DNA from: a virus
DNA length: 28,365 nt
Virus record (IMG/VR): IMGVR_UViG_3300025168_000477
Coordinates: 1 to 28,365 of that record
Reading direction: 5' to 3' (one strand)
Below the pieces are notes generated by a model. It saw only the letters and a list, made by a program, of their open reading frames with translations. It was not told the DNA's origin and searched no databases. Below, piece after piece: positions 26,501 to 28,365 of the stretch. Within the stretch, counting starts at the first letter, position 1. Each line of letters begins with the position of its first letter. Position numbers and translations under genes: made by a program.

Positions 26501-28365
26501 CTAATCTTAACAGTCCTTTGTTTAAGCAAATCAAAAACTTCTTAACGTATGGTATTGCTGATACTTACGTAAAAAGAGGAACAAAAGACACATACATATC
26601 TAACCTTAAGAAATTCAGAGAAGACATCGTTAAAAATATATCTACAGCTGATTTAGTTCAAATGGAAAGAAACACTCCTGAAGCTGATAGAATCTTTACA
26701 AATTTTGTTAAGACATTAACTTCTATAGAGCAAGTGCGAGATGCTGTAAATAAAGAGCAACTACCACCGGATGCTTTAAACAAAATTACAAAAGATAAAA
26801 AGACTGGTAAGGGTGCTTTTTCACCTTCCCTGTATGATAAAATAATGCCAACGCCAAATGAACTTGTAAGTTGGGCTGATCAACCAGGCATTAATCCAGT
26901 TACTGGTGCTAGACAAGGTTTAAAAGGTACTAGAAAAGATGGTCTTGCAATGCGAATGGTTAATGGTTTAGTTACTGATGCAATCATGGAAGCCGAACAA
27001 TCTGCTGAGGTTCAAGAAAAAATTGCAGATATGGGTATTAGCCCGTCAAGTACCGCTGAATTAGCAGCTGCAATCGGTAGAGAGGTTAATGTTAAGTTCT
27101 CTAAGAGTAACGCGACAGAAGACATTACAGCAGCTATAGACGGTGCGGGAGACATTAACGTGTATTCTCAAATTAAGTTCTCTAAATCTCACAGAGAGGC
27201 TTATGAGAAGCAATTAACTAAGAGAAGACCTGATCTTACTGAAGATCAAAGAAAAAATGCTGTTCAATCTGTATTTGACTTTGTAGATGGTAAAGAAATA
27301 CCAAACCATAAGAAATCTAAGTATGAGAAAATGGCTATGCACTATACAGCCAACGGCTTCTTAATACTACCTGAAGATGGTTATAAAGTTATAGAGGCTG
27401 AGAAGATAGCCACTCAGAAAAAGTTAGATCCATTCTCTTTCAAAAACCCTAACGAATTAATAGAAGCATTTGTTGGAGAAGTTAAAGGCACTAGAACTAA
27501 TCCTGATAAAGTTAAAACGTTTTCTAATAAAACTCAGTTTGCAGGTGGTGTTACAGTTTACAATGTTGAAGACTCTAAGCAGGGACAACTTGATACTAGA
27601 AAAGTAATTGATACTCACTTTGGTAAAAAATCTAACCCTTGGTGTTTGTGCGCTAGAACAGGAGAATACATGGAAAGTGATGAGGCTTATTCAGAGCAAG
27701 AAGCTATGGATAAGAAAAAAACACATGAGTCTCTAGGTAGGCAGGTAGACATGACCACTTACAAAGCCGTTACAAACGATGCTTCTATGAACATAAAGAA
27801 GGGAGATACGATTTGGGAGTTAACTATAAGAGATAATAAAAAGAATCTTGATGAAGCTTTTAAACTTTGGAAAGATTACAACAAAGAAGGTAACGGCCAT
27901 CAAATAGCATTTCAAAACGGTAGATTAATTGCTTTTAGAGATGGTAACGAAATGCAATGGTGGGATAGAAACGATAAGCCTAGCAACGCTGTTGTTATAA
28001 GAGGTAAAAAAGGTAAAGATGGTTTTAAACCAGTTATAGAGGTAGGTAAAACTAAAGAAACTATACTGAATTACGAGAAAGTAACTGGTGATAAGAAAAA
28101 CGGTACTTATATCGAAAAAAATCTTGATGGTAAAGTAGTAGAAATAACAACTAAGAAAAACGGTAGAAAGCACGGAAAACAATTTGAGCTAAAAGAACAA
28201 GCGTATTACACTGCTGAGATTACTTCAGATTATAAAAGCGGTTCAAGAGTTAGTTATAATCAAAAAAGAACTTACAAAGAATTTAAAGGGAAATCACAAG
28301 GAGAAAATTTTACTTTTGGTGCGGATCAACTTCGTTTAGATAACATTACTAAATGGGAGAAAACT
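23599..28365 (+). CDS. Giant multidomain internal protein with HExxH peptidase-like motif (3' truncated)
   Basis: The frame from ATG 23599 is open to the window edge, so at least 1589 residues are encoded and the C-terminus is missing. Residues 1-140 are acidic linker and helices. About 154-235 contains a glycine-zipper, hydrophobic region ('AAAMAGGGAVVAGTAGSFVP', then 'IVGTATGAIGGAVAGLTGSM') that may insert into membrane. About 370-500 is a coiled coil. Residues 540-680 include 'IIINKDLAKTRV' and HELLH (572-576), with E625 and D632 downstream, a zincin-like arrangement. A tandem 24-base repeat encodes VESTDIT twice, just before KFSK at 717. The helical middle has 'NSLFGYLQGRISFRAGDVYK'. VKFSKS (1165-1170) and IKFSKS (1192-1197) flank a short segment; then a domain with NPWCLCAR (1346-1353) and QWWDRND (1453-1459), and MORN-like repeats from about 1495. 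It is probably injected like T7 gp16; the peptidase and effector roles are inferred. Confidence 0.75.
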   Translation, partial: MFEIYNVNGQKYEVSQDQLQRFLKDFPNAVKEGKEQGSTEDPTVSQNNMGSQLDDGSLASYDLPQVDVTASQEDDTFIERALGKNVATDFFGDLYRAGKQGFAQGATVDEAFDVYKKGKNISDEELKRYIEVNDALDKTGASDEMLEYEKIKNEAGGGVWGFMKGMVMTRGQVIPQVIVSSAAAMGRTFFDSEEAAAMAGGGAVVAGTAGSFVPIVGTATGAIGGAVAGLTGSMETALTLTELLKTELGDKDFNKENIRAILENEELFEDIKDRALARGATIGAVEGITVGLSRGVGSKLAGLGASKSKIARQVTGIEVAGGSSGEALGQVAAGQEFDIAEVLMEGVAEAKGVVNVADILAKKEYKINGEKRTRKEVLDKINNTKAESLSKIQFEVTGDKNFDNLVKQKQAEAVFETQIDERVGEADRKKLVELEKKRIKAEADTKKKGIFAVPDADTNLENIENEINSVIDKYANVDRGTSDVKARKKVAGEVKTVVAERVFKGNMAFAKKHSKLYGLKFTELTQTEIIKKYKGTENADLANSLGGIIGDQIIINKDLAKTRVYGDNVGNHELLHGIIKASKASITQDTINDFLNIIGEENKVKIQERLDKNYTKEYIAKNLDEYFTAFSDAIANEEITFNDSVFVKIADVIRRMFADLGLAKVDFESGRGAYNFLKDYNKSIHKGSLSKGVKAKASAVESTDITDVESTDITEGKFSKMTASQKAKVTAEVDKLGQIDTDGNNLQEKGTGNFYYQAEADNIIKKINKKRTDKELGLENEGYLDNLIASKYKVRPVPDKFVSDVLAELTKDIKGFNPEENNSLFGYLQGRISFRAGDVYKKIYEKKGPKKTVSVDERTKEGEVRIQLEADIDLAMEALETEDMSPAAQAKKAKADKQRYSEYRQKLGFKREVLDENGKVIEKGDKIHKEVLDNAKKSLVMAYGATQNITDVQLRAKAIAAKLKKEYANLNSPLFKQIKNFLTYGIADTYVKRGTKDTYISNLKKFREDIVKNISTADLVQMERNTPEADRIFTNFVKTLTSIEQVRDAVNKEQLPPDALNKITKDKKTGKGAFSPSLYDKIMPTPNELVSWADQPGINPVTGARQGLKGTRKDGLAMRMVNGLVTDAIMEAEQSAEVQEKIADMGISPSSTAELAAAIGREVNVKFSKSNATEDITAAIDGAGDINVYSQIKFSKSHREAYEKQLTKRRPDLTEDQRKNAVQSVFDFVDGKEIPNHKKSKYEKMAMHYTANGFLILPEDGYKVIEAEKIATQKKLDPFSFKNPNELIEAFVGEVKGTRTNPDKVKTFSNKTQFAGGVTVYNVEDSKQGQLDTRKVIDTHFGKKSNPWCLCARTGEYMESDEAYSEQEAMDKKKTHESLGRQVDMTTYKAVTNDASMNIKKGDTIWELTIRDNKKNLDEAFKLWKDYNKEGNGHQIAFQNGRLIAFRDGNEMQWWDRNDKPSNAVVIRGKKGKDGFKPVIEVGKTKETILNYEKVTGDKKNGTYIEKNLDGKVVEITTKKNGRKHGKQFELKEQAYYTAEITSDYKSGSRVSYNQKRTYKEFKGKSQGENFTFGADQLRLDNITKWEKT
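25696..25743 (+). repeat. Tandem 24-base repeat inside the giant internal gene
   Basis: Two head-to-tail 24-base units, 25696-25719 and 25720-25743, differ only at the last base. Each encodes V-E-S-T-D-I-T plus D or E. The unit length is a multiple of three, so the frame is kept. It lies in the linker between the HExxH domain and the first K-F-S-K motif, consistent with a recent slippage duplication in a flexible spacer. Confidence 0.85.

Noticed and set aside
1-28365. CRISPR arrays, tRNA genes, insertion sequences, integrase or attachment sites
   Set aside because: No regularly spaced repeats, cloverleaf-like sequences, transposase or recombinase motifs or terminal inverted repeats were seen; the only clear direct repeat is the 24-base tandem unit at 25696-25743.

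Overview
The window looks like the structural (virion) gene block of a tailed bacteriophage genome. Every supportable gene lies on the + strand, and most are separated by 0-50 bases or overlap. The DNA is AT-rich (roughly one third G+C by eye). Start codons mostly lack a Shine-Dalgarno sequence and sit behind A/T-only leaders, as is common in Bacteroidota and their phages. The protein types match those found in marine phages infecting Bacteroidota: a lambda-like deviant TerL P-loop, a portal of about 800 aa with a Gln-rich C-terminal coiled coil, a 'DERLVPNGEYR' stabilization-type protein of over 2,300 aa, and a short CGCKKR protein. A podovirus related to the crAss-like or marine flavophage assemblage is plausible, but that placement is my inference.

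Layout. 1-1281: four small overlapping genes, namely a truncated coiled-coil protein, a 73-aa conserved hypothetical, a tandem GroES-like protein and a likely small terminase subunit. 1281-8631: the packaging and head module, with large terminase, portal, acidic scaffold-like protein and major capsid protein, closed by a clear intrinsic terminator at 8645-8681. 8707-11907: a head-associated or virion protein, a GC-rich intergenic hairpin, a 54-aa Cys/Lys-rich protein, and two likely neck/connector proteins, the second carrying a His/Asp metal-binding-like tract. 11912-20988: the tail region, with a 2312-aa stabilization-type protein and two further likely tail/fibre proteins. 21037 to the right edge: three consecutive proteins of increasing size (274, 576 and at least 1589 aa) arranged like the internal ejection proteins of T7-type podoviruses. 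The last is a multidomain giant with a glycine-zipper hydrophobic segment, an HExxH zincin-like motif, repeated K-F-S-K motifs, a Trp/Cys-rich domain and MORN-like repeats; it runs off the window.

How it fits together. TerS and TerL would drive DNA through the portal into a capsid built by the scaffold and major capsid protein. The two neck proteins and the giant stabilization protein would form a short tail with attached fibres. The internal proteins would be packaged and injected. I see no tape-measure, sheath or tube gene, no lysis, replication or integration gene, no tRNA and no CRISPR array. The most unusual objects are the 1589+ aa multidomain protein, the tandem GroES-like protein next to the terminase genes, and the GC-rich hairpin at 9566-9602.
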